From contig NC_054741.1 of assembly GCF_018143015.1 (NCBI RefSeq), forward strand, positions 15,003,736-15,067,735: DNA of 64,000 nucleotides, in the 5' to 3' direction. The DNA comes from Lytechinus variegatus. Its lineage: Eukaryota > Echinodermata > Echinoidea > Temnopleuroida > Toxopneustidae. Under the pieces are notes generated by a model. That model ran no database searches. It saw only the letters and a program-made list of their open reading frames with translations, and was not told the origin of the DNA. Below, one piece after another: positions 11,675 through 23,129 of the stretch (position 1 is its first letter; each line of letters begins with the position of its first letter). Both the position numbers and the translations under genes were made by a program.

Positions 11675-13094
11675 TCAGAGGCAGAGCCAGGATTTTCCAA
11701 TGGGGGGGGGGAGCACAATTTCCAGAGAAAAAAGCCTCCCAAAGGGGGGGGGCAGCTGTGCCCCTAATTTCTAATTCTAATTTAATTTAAGGGAAGTTTT
11801 TAGTTTATTTTGATGAGATCCTCTTCAGAAGCAATCAAGATGGCGGGATGAAGGGGCCTTTCGTGACCTGGATCCTTCCATTACTCGTCCAGATAGTTAT
11901 ATTCTTTGCCCTTCCTCGAAATGTTTGCCTTGTACAGAAGTTGCCTATTCTATGGGTTGAGATTTCCGTTAATGAATACATTGTTTACTTCCCTTAATCC
12001 CACCTCCAGATCATTTAACTTGTTTTTCATCAGTGATTTTCTCTGCTCGTAAATCTTTTTTTTCTGTCTAGTCGTTTTTTTTAAATCGGACAAGGATGGG
12101 TGTTGATTTGGTTAAAGATAAACTAAATCATATTTAAATTATTTTTTAAAGATAAAGTATGTCATATCTTTGGATACTTCATGAATTGACATGGAAATTG
12201 AATATTCTCAGGAGTTTTCGTAATCACCAACCTATGCAGGCGTGAAGCACAAGCTGAATACTTCAATATTATTATCTGAAAAGGGGCATGCTAATGACGG
12301 TTTGCTGTGGGTTATGGTGAAGATACACTAACACATCTCATCAATCAAATAATGCGAGCGCGAAGCGCGAGGAGAAAATTGTTTACCGACATGAAAAATT
12401 GACATATAGCACTCTTTTATTAACAATGAAGAGGACAAGTTATCTTACTTATCTTATCTTACTAAACAATACGACTGCAAAGGGAAAACCTTTGTATTCT
12501 CTTACTTGAAAACTAGAGTCTAAAACTTTATGTAACCATGTACAGGATAGGTAGACAATTGATGCGAGCGCGAAGTAAAAATTTCAGATTTTTCGACTGG
12601 GAAACTGGATACTCCTAGCGCTTTTTGTAAACGTGTGCAGAAAAGGTATCTGACTAAACAATTGATGCAAGCGGGAAGCGCGAGATTATCAATTTTTTTT
12701 CCTCATTTGAAAACTGGACATTCTACAACTTTTTTGTCACCAGGAACGGGATAGTTATCTGATCAGATAGTTGAAGTGAAACGTGTATTGATACCCCAAC
12801 AATGGGCATTCTTTGCACTTTTTGGAAAAATGAAAAGGATGGGTTTCTCCTTTAATCAATGATGCGACCGCGAAGCACGAGTCTATTTTTTTATATCCCG
12901 GTCTGTAAATCGGGGGAAAACGCCGCAATCCATTAAACAATTTAAGTAATCTTTGATACTGACTTGAGAGGGACCTATCTAAGCACCGATTCCACTCCAT
13001 ACTTTCCTTTATTCTTCCCCTTCCTCTTTTCCTCTTCTTTTTTTGCCTTTCTCTTGCCCTTTTTTGTGTAGCGAAACGAACCCTATGGATCCGC
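11675..13094. mobile_element. GCGAGCGCG-motif element with hAT-like ends
   Basis: Left end CAGAGGCAGAGCCAGG (11675) followed by poly-G; right end TATGGATCCGC (13084-13094), resembling a degenerate form of the GGCGGATCCAG terminal repeat at 30721. The interior carries the motif at 12353, 12563, 12664 and 12860. No transposase is recognisable. Boundaries are approximate. Confidence 0.5.
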
Positions 13095-13424
13095 TTATGA
13101 TGTCATCGAGTCATAAACACCGATAGTTTTTTTTTGGAAAGGGCACCTTTATCATTTTCATTAATTATATTGCATGATGTTTTCATGTCTCTAGGATCCA
13201 AAACTGTTTGAACGAAAGATTGTTTGAATAGAGATCTTCATTTGCTGTATAATCTTAAATACAAATTATAATACTCTAAATAGAAGGAACAAAATAAAAT
13301 GCTTATAATTGTTGAACTCATGTCCTTTTTAGAATTTTCAACCACAACTATGATGGGTGAAAATACCGACATCATATATCATAACGTGTTTGCATTTGCT
13401 CTGTAGGTCTGATGGTTGTTGAAG

Positions 13425-13927
13425 ATGTGGAACGATGAACAGCTCCACTACGGCAACGATAGATATTCTGAGCTTGGTCCTAATCTAAGGAATGACAGCG
13501 GGAGAGGTGGACGTAGAGGTGGACTCAGACGACAAGGACGGGGAGCACTAACGGGTATAGATGGTGGCAGACTAGACAGAAGAGACGACAGTCATGATAG
13601 AATGAATCGTAGAAGATCGCGCACAAGGGACGGATCCCGAGACAGGGTAGTCGCCGAAAATCCCGAGAGATTCAGGGGAGATCACTTTCCAAGAGGTAGA
13701 AGAGATGGAGAAAGGGGAAGAGGTGAAGGGCAGGGTAGGCCTCCTGTAAGAGAACGAGACACGAGAGGCGATGATGACAAAAGAGGCCCATTCCGCCAGC
13801 GTCACGGTGACAGACAACATGATGGACAACGAGGAACTTCTGCAAGAGGTCGGGGTCAAAGAGGAGGCCATGTGGATAACGCATCTAGATCTACAAGACA
13901 TGGTTACCGGACAGATGAAAATACTAG
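13425..13927 (+). CDS. ZNFX1: ZNFX1-like gene 1, exon 1: Arg/Gly/Asp-rich disordered N-terminus
   Basis: Encodes residues 1-167 plus two bases of codon 168. The ATG at 13425 is preferred because an in-frame TGA lies 15 bases upstream, the same TGA exists at the equivalent place in gene 2, and both proteins then begin MWN.EQLHYGNDR. A splice-acceptor-like stretch ending CTCTGTAG at 13406 precedes it in both genes, so a non-coding 5' exon probably lies further upstream; I could not identify it. The product is almost entirely R, G, D, Q and H and predicted disordered, like the N-terminus of other ZNFX1 proteins. The exon ends at AG|GTATGC. Confidence 0.88.
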
Positions 13928-16900
13928 GTATGCATAGCCTATAGGGAGGGACATGCAATCATGATAATGACATCGATCTCCTCCTCCCATTGGAGTATCT
14001 GGAAAAAAAATTGTCAGGAGGGGCAACCAAATTTCTAAAAAGGCAAAGTTTACCAACTTTCCCTAAATCAACCGTATAAATAATTTATAAGCATAAACAA
14101 AATAAAAAGGGCCATCGAAGCTCTCTACAGGGTAGCACATCGCCCCTGTCCCCCATGGGTACACTAAGCTAGTTTCTCCGGTCTTAATTGAAGCACTGGT
14201 TTATTATTTTTTTTAAAACAAAAATGAATTGAATAACTCATTACCATATACTGTAAGTTCTAATTAAATATGACTAGAGTAAACTTCAAACTTGGCTTAT
14301 TCATGCATACGGGGAAAGGATCTGATCAGACTTCGAAGCTGAGTGTGAATATAATTTTGGCCAGGCAGTTGCCGAGGCATACATTTTGACTATATGTATT
14401 CGAGAACTCATTAATTGTAATGAATGTGGAAAGAACACTGGCCATATACAAATCGCATTTAACAAAAATGTTGACTTTATCATATATTACTTTCGTTGCA
14501 GACGCGGACAGTCCCAGGGTAGATTCTCCAAGAACCAAGGCAACTTCAGACCTCTTAGTTCTAGACTTCTAATGGAAATTCTCGAGAAAGACCCTTCAGA
14601 GGCTGCTACTGAGCTCGGGTCCCTTAAAGGAAACCTTCAAGCTGGTCTAAATGATGACTCGATAGATGAAATACGTCAACACCTCTTTTGGAAGGCTCTT
14701 GCATTCATTTGTGGAGCTCTAGGTGTGGACCAAACAGTGACCATGCTCCTCACAATGACACTTGACTCGAAGCTATGTGGTCAGCATTTACGCACGTTTA
14801 TGACTAAGCTTAGGCGTCATGGAGAGCAAATCGGAGAAAGACGATCGACAATGTTGAAGAATGTTTTCACTGTCTTTCTTTCAGCGATGCAAAGTTTGCC
14901 GAGCCGTGCGTCTGATCTCAAAGTCGCTGTCACACTAATTTCCGACGCTGTATCAGAAATGGATGAAGATGAAAGACGGAATGAGCTTATGAAGTCAATA
15001 AAGATGTTGAGCAGTCACATTGAGGATATTGAAAAGGAGAGAGAGAAAAGGCGACAGATGGACCGAATTTCAAAGAACCCACCCCCTGACGATTTTCGCC
15101 AGCAAAACATTCTTCCTACCGTCAAGGAATTGCAACCTGGATATCAACCATTTCTTCGTCCTCACCTAACAAGAGGAGTGTATGCCGATGTAGACCACTA
15201 CCTGGACGTTCAATTCAGACTCCTAAAGGAAGACTTCATTTACCCTCTCCGCAATGGGATATCTGAGTACCTAACTTTCAAGAAAGCTAATCCTGATAGG
15301 AGGGCCAAACTTCAGGATGTGCGCATCTATGAGGAAGCTCGGTTTGATAAATCCGTCCGCGACTTCTCGGGAATATCCCACTACATGGCTTTCAAGAAGT
15401 TGCCCAGAGTCCGATGGAACTCGACAAAGCGGCTCATGTACGGATCACTGCTTATCCTCTCAACAGATGATTTCAAGTCGTACCTTTTCGCTACAGTCGC
15501 CAAAAGGGATGTTGAAGATCTAGAGAAAGGATTGGTAGCAGTAACACTGGTCGACCAAGAAGATGCATCTTGTCTCCAAAATAAGACTTTTGTAATGGCA
15601 GAATCATCCGTCTTCTTTGAAGCATATCGTCCAGTTCTCCTAGGACTCCAGCGTATGTCTAGACATTCCTTGCCATTTTCAAGATATACTTTGAGTATGT
15701 TAAGTGATATAAAGCCACCTGACTACCTAATGGAATGCATAATTACTGAAGATGGCGACATGATACAAGAGCAAAGAAGCATCGATATCTCGCCATTGCT
15801 GAAACGTACGCAACGGCGCTGTCAAAAAGTTGACGTTCTTTGTGATGGTGCTTGGCCTGATTTGTACGACGTAGAGCTTGATCATTCACAATACGAAGCA
15901 GCAAAGGCGGCTCTCACTAAAGAACTGTCTATCATACAGGGTCCTCCAGGTACTGGCAAGACCTACATTGGACTTAAGATTGTGGAAACCCTTCTACGTA
16001 ACAAAAACATCTGGTCAAGTGACGAAGAGCCTGGCCAAATTTTGCTCGTTTGCTACACCAATCATGCTCTCGATCAATTTCTGGAAGGCATCTTAAAATT
16101 CCATCACGATGGCATCGTGAGAGTTGGGAGTCGAAGCAAGAGTGAGCAGTTACAAGCCTTCAATCTGAATCGTTTGGTTGGTCGGAGAGTACGGAATGAT
16201 GAAGAGTACGTTCAACGAAGGGTTCGTCATGTAAAGAAAGAAGTTGACGCTGCAAAGAGACGTGTGGAGAGAACGCAAGCTAGGATAGAGGGTTCAAGAC
16301 ATGGGATCATCAACGAGTACGAACTAGGTCCGTTCATGTCATGGAAGCTTTACGATAGCCTCCTGCGGCTTTCTCATATGAAACATTCAAACTCCTGGAT
16401 GGTAGAGTGGCTACTATGTGAATGTCACAACGATAGGGATTGGAACCCACATGGGCAGAGTGATAAACGCCAGGAGGAGGAGGAGGAAGAAGAAGAAAAG
16501 ATCCCAATTCACGATCCTGCTGAAGATAAAACCACAGTCGATGTAGAATATGAGCGCAGTGCCATCGAGTCTGAAAGAATGATTGATGTCGAATATGACG
16601 AAGAGGACTCTGGCGGCGAGGAAGAGGAAGACTATCCATTTCTCGGCTTTGACTTGCATCTTTTGGACAAGCCAGATCAACGTATTTTAAAGAGGTTCAT
16701 CCAAAAGAAACTCTCGGGTAAAGACGTTCTCGACCCACGAATCGTTCTATCGATTAAGGATGTTTGGACCATGCATCCAAATGACCGATGGGCACTGTAT
16801 CATGTGTGGATGAAAAGCTATCTAGAAATGTTGAACGGAAAGTTACCATCTTATGAACTCAAATTCAAGCAACTTTGTGGACAGCTCGATGAGGCAAAAG

Positions 16901-19900
16901 ATGTAGAAAAATACCATGTTCTTCGAGAGGCGACTATAATTGGCATGACTACAACTGGAGCAGCTAATCATCAACAGGTTCTACAGAGAGTCAGACCAAA
17001 GATCGTAGTTGTAGAGGAAGCTGCTGAGGTACTTGAGGCACACATTGTCACAGCATTGAATGCGTCATGTCAACAACTCATTCTTATTGGAGATCATCAG
17101 CAACTTCGACCAAAACCGAATGTGTATCTATTAGCTAAGAAGTATCACCTGGACGTATCATTGTTTGAAAGACTCATCAACAATGAATTCCCCTACTCTC
17201 AGCTTGAGCTCCAACATCGCATGCGTGTTGAGCTATCTGATCTAATGAAAAGGCACTTCTACGACAATCTTCACGACCATGAAAGTGTAAAGCAATACGA
17301 CAGTGTCGAATCAGTCCAAAAGGATATCTTCTTTCTAGATCATGCAGAACCAGAAAATGAGATGGAAGATACACAAAGTCACTTCAATCTCCATGAAGCC
17401 AGATTCATTGTAGCTTTGTGCTACTACTTTCTGCAGCAGGGGTATGAACCTGGTAAGATTACAATCTTAACAGCCTATACCGGTCAGCTGCTGAAAATAA
17501 AGCAAATGATGGATCGTAGCAAGTTTGAAGGAGTCAAAGTAACTTCAATAGACAATTACCAGGGAGAAGAAAATGACATCATCCTACTTTCGTTTGTGAG
17601 GAGTAACAACCATGGACATATTGGATTCTTGGGGATTTCCAACCGAGTCTGTGTTTCCCTATCAAGAGCGAAGAAAGGATTGTACTGCGTTGGAAACTTC
17701 ACCCTCTTTGCAGAAAAGAGTGAACTATGGAGAGGAATCGTAAATGATCTAAAATCATGGGGATATATTGGTGATTCCTTGACACTGCAGTGTAGCAATC
17801 ATCCGGATGAAATGACGTCGGTGAAAACCGATGATGACTTCAAGAAAGTACCTCTAGGTGGATGTAACAGAGACTGTGAAACAAGATTGAACTGTGGGCA
17901 CGTTTGCCGATTGAAGTGCCACCCTACCGATCTGGACCATCTGATATACAAATGTAAAGCGCCCTGCTCCAAAGTAATCTGTGAAAGAAACCACACTTGC
18001 CCAAAGCGCTGCTCAGACCTTTGCCCAACCTCCTGTTCAGTAAAGGTGGAAAAAGAATTACCTTGCCATCACTGGTGTAACACTGAATGCATGACGGATA
18101 TTTGGTCAATCGTGTGTGAGGAAATGATCGAAAAAACTTTGACTTGCTCACACGTTCTTATTCTTCCATGCCACAAACCAACCGCGGGACTTGAGAAGAA
18201 GTGTGAAGTCATCATCACCAAGAAATTGGACTGCGGGCACAAAAAGACAGAGAAGTGTAATGGAAGCGGGCGATGCGATGAATTAGTCTTGAAAGTTCTG
18301 GAATGCGGCCACTCCTGTGAAGCAAAGTGTCATAAAGATCCAAAGAACATCAGATGTGAAGTAAATGTTGAGAAAACACTACCATGTGGACATACACACA
18401 CTCTTCTCTGTTCTGCAAGTATTAGAGATTTGTTGTGCAACACGATTACCAGAAAAATTCTTCCATGTGGACACGAAATCATTGAAAAATGTTTTCACAA
18501 TTCTAAATGCCCAGAACTTGTCGAGAAAACATTGCCCTGCGGTCACAAATTGGAGGTGACGTGTTCGACTGAAGTTGATGCAGTGGTTTGCGAGGCAAAG
18601 TGTAGTAAGAAGCTTCCATGTGGCCACAATTGCAAGAAAAAGTGTGGAAAAGACTGCACGGAGATCTGCAAAGAGAAGATCACCAGGCATGACTGGCCCT
18701 GTGGTCATGAAGTAAAGGTGAGGTGCTGCGATGGACCAGATGAATGCCCCTTCCCTTGCGATGAGATGCTAATATGTAGACATAGATGCAAAGGGACTTG
18801 TGGGGAATGCTCTCACGGTCGTTATCACCTTCCCTGCAAAGAGACATGCAAGAAAAGGCTCATATGCGGACACGAATGCGCCCTCAAGTGTGGAGCACTG
18901 TGTCTTTCCTGTAAGAAGAAATGTCTTCGGCGCTGCCGTCACTCGCAGTGCAAACATCCTTGCAATGAGCCATGTGAACTTTGTATGAAGCGATGCAACT
19001 GGAAATGTAATCACTACGAGTGTAAGAAGCTGTGCTTCGAGCCTTGTGACAGACCTCCATGTAACAAGCCCTGCCCAAAGAAGAGAAAATGTGGTCACCC
19101 TTGTATTGGTCTGTGTGGTGAAATCTGCCCAAACAAATGTCGCATCTGCCACAAAGATGATTCGGCGCTTCGCTTCTTTGGGACGGAGAATATAGAAACG
19201 TCAAGGTGAGCAGAACTGTATATATTGATAGAAATATAAAAACGTCTCCAAGTCACAGTGCAGATGAAAATTAAATTTTACACTCATATGAATAATAGTA
19301 GACTGGATGAACCTCTAATGGACGTATTATCAATGAATTAAACATTTCTGTATAGATTATTCAATTATAGTCACTCATCATTTCGTGCCGCTAAATGGCA
19401 ATTGTTTTGTAATCGTATAATTGAAATTCAAAATTGTATCTATTTACTCATCGGGATCGTTTATAACACTGTGAAGGTATTAGACGTCTATCATTCACTT
19501 CATTGCTGCGACCCCTTCTTACGTATGTAAAGGGACTACGTGCTACATCGATATTTGATTGTGCAAGTAGACGTTGTATCTTATTCACGTTGAACGAACA
19601 CCAAAACCCACAATCACAACAACGTGATCACTTATCCTGATCAATTCTTTCAACCCATTTCAATTCAAATAGGGTAATTATGTACAATGCAAACAATTGG
19701 AAATGCGTCAATGATACAAAGTGATATTATAGATAAAAAACACATTTCCTCGATTTAATATTAACATTGAATGCAAGAGAACTTGAAAAAAGCACAGAGG
19801 TCTTGTGAGAAAAAGTTCTCAAAAAATATCCATTACACAGACATATCTAAATCATTAGAGTAACATAGAATAAGACATGTCAAAAGCCTTTGATAAAAAA

Positions 19901-21416
19901 AGGAGAACAATTTATTAGTGCTTAGACAAGAGAGACATTTTAATATATGTTTTGAATTGTTTTGAATTTAGATTGGTGTATGGGCATATGTCACGTGGTG
20001 TATAATTCTAATGCAACTTTCGTTCTCAAACATAGATACATTCAGTTAGAAGATTGTGGACATTGTTTCGAGGTAGAAGGGCTAGACAGGTTCCTTGGAC
20101 TTGGCACAAAGACCGATACAACAGATGGCTTTACCAAATTATCGGTAAGAATGAAAATACTTTGAGAAGGAAATAATGAATTCTCGTTCTATACCCTTTG
20201 ACTTGTTTTCTGTGTAGGGATTCATATGCTCATGAAGAGAAAAAGAGACACGACCAAATATAGAAGTACTGATAGGTATCTCTTGAAAAAGTTTACGTCT
20301 CACACTAATCAAGAAACAGCGCGAAAGATTTTTTATTCCCCAGTGGTCCTGTTTTGCTTTGTTTCATTTTTATTTCTGTCCACTCCTGCATTTGCTCTTG
20401 ATAAGGGCAAAACGAAAAAAAAGAAATCCCATTTGTACTATGTGTGCATTTTTGCAAATGTCCTTGAACGAATTGCCGAGTCTTTATCATGTGATTTGAT
20501 ATCTATCCTTTTCAAGGTAAAAGCATGTCCAAGATGTGAAAAACCCATTCAGCTAAGCCGTCGTTACACCAATCTCCTTAAGGAATCACCAACAATCAAG
20601 CATCGGATCATCGAAAAGCTAAAGGGTGCTGGCAATGAAGGGCACACACACCTCTATGATAAAGTTAACACGTCCGTTTCATTGGCGCGTGAAACAATTC
20701 TGGTTCTCATAACCAAGCCTGCCTCAAGTATGATGTCACTTTTCACGAATTTGAGGAGTACTCATTCAGCGATTGACCGCCCATTCGTCAAGGAACTTCG
20801 AAATCTACTACAGGCTGCGGCAGATGAACTTGTCGTTCGTGTCAACATGGTCAAGGATTCCCCGAGTACACTAGTACTTCAGCGCGAGAGCGACCTCTGG
20901 AAAGAGACGCATCGGGTAAAAATCATGTGTGACTTAGCCAAGGTATTGATAAATAACCCAACTCAGACAGATGATATACCCAGACTGATTGTTTTCCTTA
21001 AACTGGGCAAGGATATGAACTTGGCCCACTCCCTTCTCAAGGATATTAGCAGGGCGAACGGTTACAGTCGTACTCTTACTGAACTGACCGCTTTCAAACC
21101 CAACTCGTCTCTTTCTCTCGACGCATCCATGTGGTTCGTATGTACCAGTGGACATCCCGTTCCGAATCGCAAAATCAGGAAGGGATCTTGCGATGATTGC
21201 GCCAGGAAACTGGTCGAGGAAACAACACTTGCAGAGGCTTCTTCCAATGCAGATCATCATGGTTATCGAAGACAGAATGTATCCGGCCAACGGGGTTTTC
21301 ATGACCAGCATATCCAGCGGGGTAGGGGACGAGGGCGTGGAAGGAGAGGCCGAGGAAGGAGAGGTGGACAAAGAGGGGGCCGCGGTCAAAGAAACTACAA
21401 CCCGTTCTTTCTTTGA
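13425..21416 (+). CDS. ZNFX1: ZNFX1-like helicase/zinc-finger protein, gene 1 (complete, 4 coding exons)
   Basis: Spliced model 13425-13927, 14502-19205, 20036-20144, 20517-21416: 6216 nt including the stop, about 2071 residues (vertebrate ZNFX1 is roughly 1900). All three introns are GT-AG and phases match (AG|A, AG|A, then phase 0). Order: Arg/Gly/Asp-rich N-terminus (1-167), helical region before the helicase, SF1 helicase with GPPGTGKT (648-655), VEEAAE (1005-1010), GDHQQLRP (1031-1038), QHRMR (1072-1076), DNYQGEE (1185-1191) and VSLSRA (1219-1224), then a long row of NFX1-type CGH/Cys zinc fingers (about 1299-1720), a Cys/His module (about 1740-1785), a short RZ-like finger and an RG-rich tail. 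Known for the family: RNA-binding helicase, antiviral double-stranded-RNA sensor in mammals, small-RNA inheritance factor in worms. Inferred here: RNA surveillance or antiviral role. The family is certain; one-to-one orthology is not, because a paralogue lies downstream. Confidence 0.93.
13928..14501 (+). other. Intron 1 of ZNFX1-like gene 1
   Basis: 574 bases, GTATGC donor to TTGCAG acceptor. Much of it, including about the last 210 bases, is recognisably the same sequence as intron 1 of gene 2 (60329-61221), showing that the duplication included introns. No mobile element is visible in this copy. Confidence 0.8.
14502..19205 (+). CDS. ZNFX1: ZNFX1-like gene 1, exon 2: helicase core and NFX1 zinc fingers
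   Basis: A single 4704-base exon, acceptor TTTCGTTGCAG|A and donor AAG|GTGAGC. The open frame reaches upstream to 14386, but that part is intron: gene 2 shows the same acceptor and the upstream residues lack family similarity. Residues 168-1736 include the pre-helicase helical region, the SF1 helicase split by an acidic low-complexity insert (about 830-880, Glu runs), and roughly 14 CGH-type finger repeats (for example LPCGHNCKKKCGKDC). The first motif-II position is Glu rather than Asp, as is usual in ZNFX1 proteins, so ATPase activity is expected to be kept. A frame-shifted shadow ORF at 15317-15523 is not a gene. Confidence 0.95.
19206..20035 (+). other. Intron 2 of ZNFX1-like gene 1
   Basis: 830 AT-rich bases, donor GTGAGC, acceptor CATAG. 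No repeat or coding signal noticed; the ATG at 19962 that opens a frame into exon 3 is intronic. Confidence 0.8.
20036..20144 (+). CDS. ZNFX1: ZNFX1-like gene 1, exon 3: Cys/His module, first half
   Basis: A 109-base exon that would be missed by ORF calling. Acceptor AAACATAG|A completes the split AGA codon from exon 2, and donor TCG|GTAAGA ends on a codon boundary. It encodes YIQLEDCGHCFEVEGLDRFL followed by a short linker, the conserved ZNFX1 segment directly after the NFX1 fingers. Together with CPRC at the start of exon 4 it forms a RING-like Cys/His cluster. The 830-base intron before it (19206-20035) holds no recognisable element. Confidence 0.88.
20517..21416 (+). CDS. ZNFX1: ZNFX1-like gene 1, exon 4: C-terminal domain, RZ-like finger and RG tail
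   Basis: Acceptor CTTTTCAAG|GTAAAAGCA; the frame upstream to 20226 is open but reads intron. Residues 1773-2071: VKACPRCEKPIQ completes the Cys/His module, followed by a long helical C-terminal region. WFVCTSGHP with GSCDDC (Cys1981, His1985, Cys1997, Cys2000) keeps the C-x3-H and C-x2-C pattern of RZ-type fingers seen in ZNFX1 and RNF213, but the spacer is only 11 residues, shorter than I expect for the family (about 15). The protein ends in an arginine-glycine-rich tail (about 2039-2063), a likely RNA-binding segment, then NYNPFFL and TGA at 21414-21416. No close AATAAA was identified downstream. Confidence 0.88.
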   Translation, partial: VKACPRCEKPIQLSRRYTNLLKESPTIKHRIIEKLKGAGNEGHTHLYDKVNTSVSLARETILVLITKPASSMMSLFTNLRSTHSAIDRPFVKELRNLLQAAADELVVRVNMVKDSPSTLVLQRESDLWKETHRVKIMCDLAKVLINNPTQTDDIPRLIVFLKLGKDMNLAHSLLKDISRANGYSRTLTELTAFKPNSSLSLDASMWFVCTSGHPVPNRKIRKGSCDDCARKLVEETTLAEASSNADHHGYRRQNVSGQRGFHDQHIQRGRGRGRGRRGRGRRGGQRGGRGQRNYNPFFL

Positions 21417-21659
21417 AACATGCAAATTGCGGTGTAAACTTTCATTTGGGACTTTCTGATATTTTATGAATTCATCACGAGATGTATTCTGTTAAAACCT
21501 AGAAAACTTTATACGAATTAGAATTCTACTAAACCTTACAATGGATGGTTTATTGGGCAGTGGAATTCACGCTAAGGCAAATTATTGTCTAAATTCGGTT
21601 GAATTTATGGTTATGTTGATTTTGAATTCAAAGTACAATAATCAGGTGCCAGGCATACT

Positions 21660-22338
21660 GACGTAATGTATCTCACTACTCAGATAATGCTAGCGCGAAG
21701 CGTGTGCTGAAATTTTTCGATATTCAAAATTTTATAATCATGATACGTACCTGTCTCGCTAAACAAACAATACGAACGCAAAGCGCGAGCTGAAAATTTT
21801 GATATTCAGATCATAAAAAGGGAACATTTTAAGGACTGATTTTAGGAATTCATGAAGAGCAGACATATCTCACCAATCCACTTATGCAAACGTAAGAACG
21901 GACAGGATATGTTTTATATTAAGTCATTAAAATAGAGCAATCACTTTAAGTGCTAATGAATAAGAAGTTTTTGTTATTATATAGACAGTATACTAACTTG
22001 AAGTGCGAGGAAATGTATTTGGTGTATATTGACTTGAAAACGGGAGATTTTAGTACAACAGGATTATATATCCCGTTAAACAGACAATGAGAGCACCAGG
22101 AACAATGAATATATAGGCCCTTGAGTAAATAATGTTTCATAAAGTGATGAAAAGCACGTTTCATATGTAATAAAACAAACATAATTATAATATAACATTA
22201 TGATGAACAACAATAATAATTTCTTCTTTCCCACTACGTTTCTTTTCCTTTCTCCCTCTTTTTCTCATTTTCCCGGGTTTTTTTGCGAGCCGATGGGGGG
22301 GGGGGGGGGACGTGCCCCCCGTATAGTTACGCTACTGA
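21660..22338. mobile_element. GCGAGCGCG-motif element, poly-G right end
   Basis: Motif copies near 21690 and 21776 with the standard CTCACTA..CAAACAATG lead-in, degenerate copies near 21885 and 22090, then a pyrimidine tract, a 15-base poly-G run (about 22294) and ATAGTTACGCTACTG at 22322. This right end differs from the GGATCC type. Left end not located. Confidence 0.5.
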
Positions 22339-22854
22339 CTTTTTTTTGTTAATCAGTATTTTCAGATATGCCAATGTAAAAGCAACCTGTCTTTTCAACT
22401 GTTGATCTCGTTCATCTACGGTATCATGCTATCCTTCTTTAGAAAGTGATAAATCTGATCATGCAAAAGCTCAAGCTCGCATAAGCTGGCTTGACATTAA
22501 TGCAAGCGAATACATCGGTTTTTAGCATATGTATATTTTAAAGCAAAATTATCTAAGCTATAGGCGATACTCATGTGCGATTGTGTGCAGAAGTATATCA
22601 CATAATCATTTTATAGGCAACAACTTATATGTTATGCTATATCTTAGAAATACAGGCGCGGCGGGTTGTGCTCTGTTCACAATCATGCGTGGGAATATAA
22701 TCAATTCTTACTTGATATTGCATTATTAGCAAGGGTTATCGTCAATTTTCACTTCTACGAGAGTGCGGAATAACAAGCAAAATCTATTAATTCGAACTAA
22801 CGAGTGGCGGATTTGTTCTGTTTAATTTCCAGAGTAGATTTAAAAGGAAATAAA

Positions 22855-22898
22855 ATGAGAACCACTGCTCTTTTAGTTGTTTTGCTGTTGTATCATAC
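22855..22898 (+). CDS. Possible signal-peptide first exon (speculative)
   Basis: ATG at 22855 encodes MRTTALLVVLLLYH followed by AC and a perfect donor GTAAGT at 22899. Short basic start and a hydrophobic core look like a secretory signal peptide. I could not find a matching second exon; the strong acceptor near 23220 would give a stop in this phase. It may be chance. Kept only because exons of this kind are invisible to ORF calling. Confidence 0.2.
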
Positions 22899-22917
22899 GT
22901 AAGTATCTTCATCCACT

Positions 22918-23121
22918 CAAGGGCGTAGGCTGGTTTTGAGCATGGGGAGGTGGAACTTAAGTGGTATGGGGGTGCACATCTTGAGGAGACGAAGTTTTGA
23001 AAATCAGCTGTTGAATGCAAAAGAACGGGGTACAAATTTTGTTTTGCTTGCCAGTGTCGGAACTCCTCTGCCTCAGCGGGAGGGTGCACATTTACCCAAT
23101 GCATCCCAGCCTACACCCTTG
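22918..23121. mobile_element. Small MITE, CAAGGGCGTAGGCTGG ends (204 bp)
   Basis: Left end CAAGGGCGTAGGCTGG at 22918 and right end CCAGCCTACACCCTTG ending 23121 are inverted repeats with one mismatch, flanked on both sides by CCACT. The CA...TG ends resemble hAT-type MITEs, but the flanking repeat is only 5 bases. The ORFs across it on both strands are not genes. Confidence 0.75.
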
Positions 23122-23129
23122 CCACTATC

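Noticed and set aside
13572..13958. Minus-strand ORFs opposite exon 1 (also 59604-60338)
   Set aside because: Antisense shadows of the Arg-rich coding exons; composition of the sense strand forces them open.
14386..14501. Open frame upstream of exon 2 of gene 1 as coding
   Set aside because: It is the intron end read through a TTTCGTTGCAG acceptor conserved in gene 2; using 14502 keeps phase with exon 1.
18769..19204. Minus-strand ORFs opposite the zinc-finger region (also 18379-18708)
   Set aside because: Shadows of the Cys-rich sense frame with no domain of their own.
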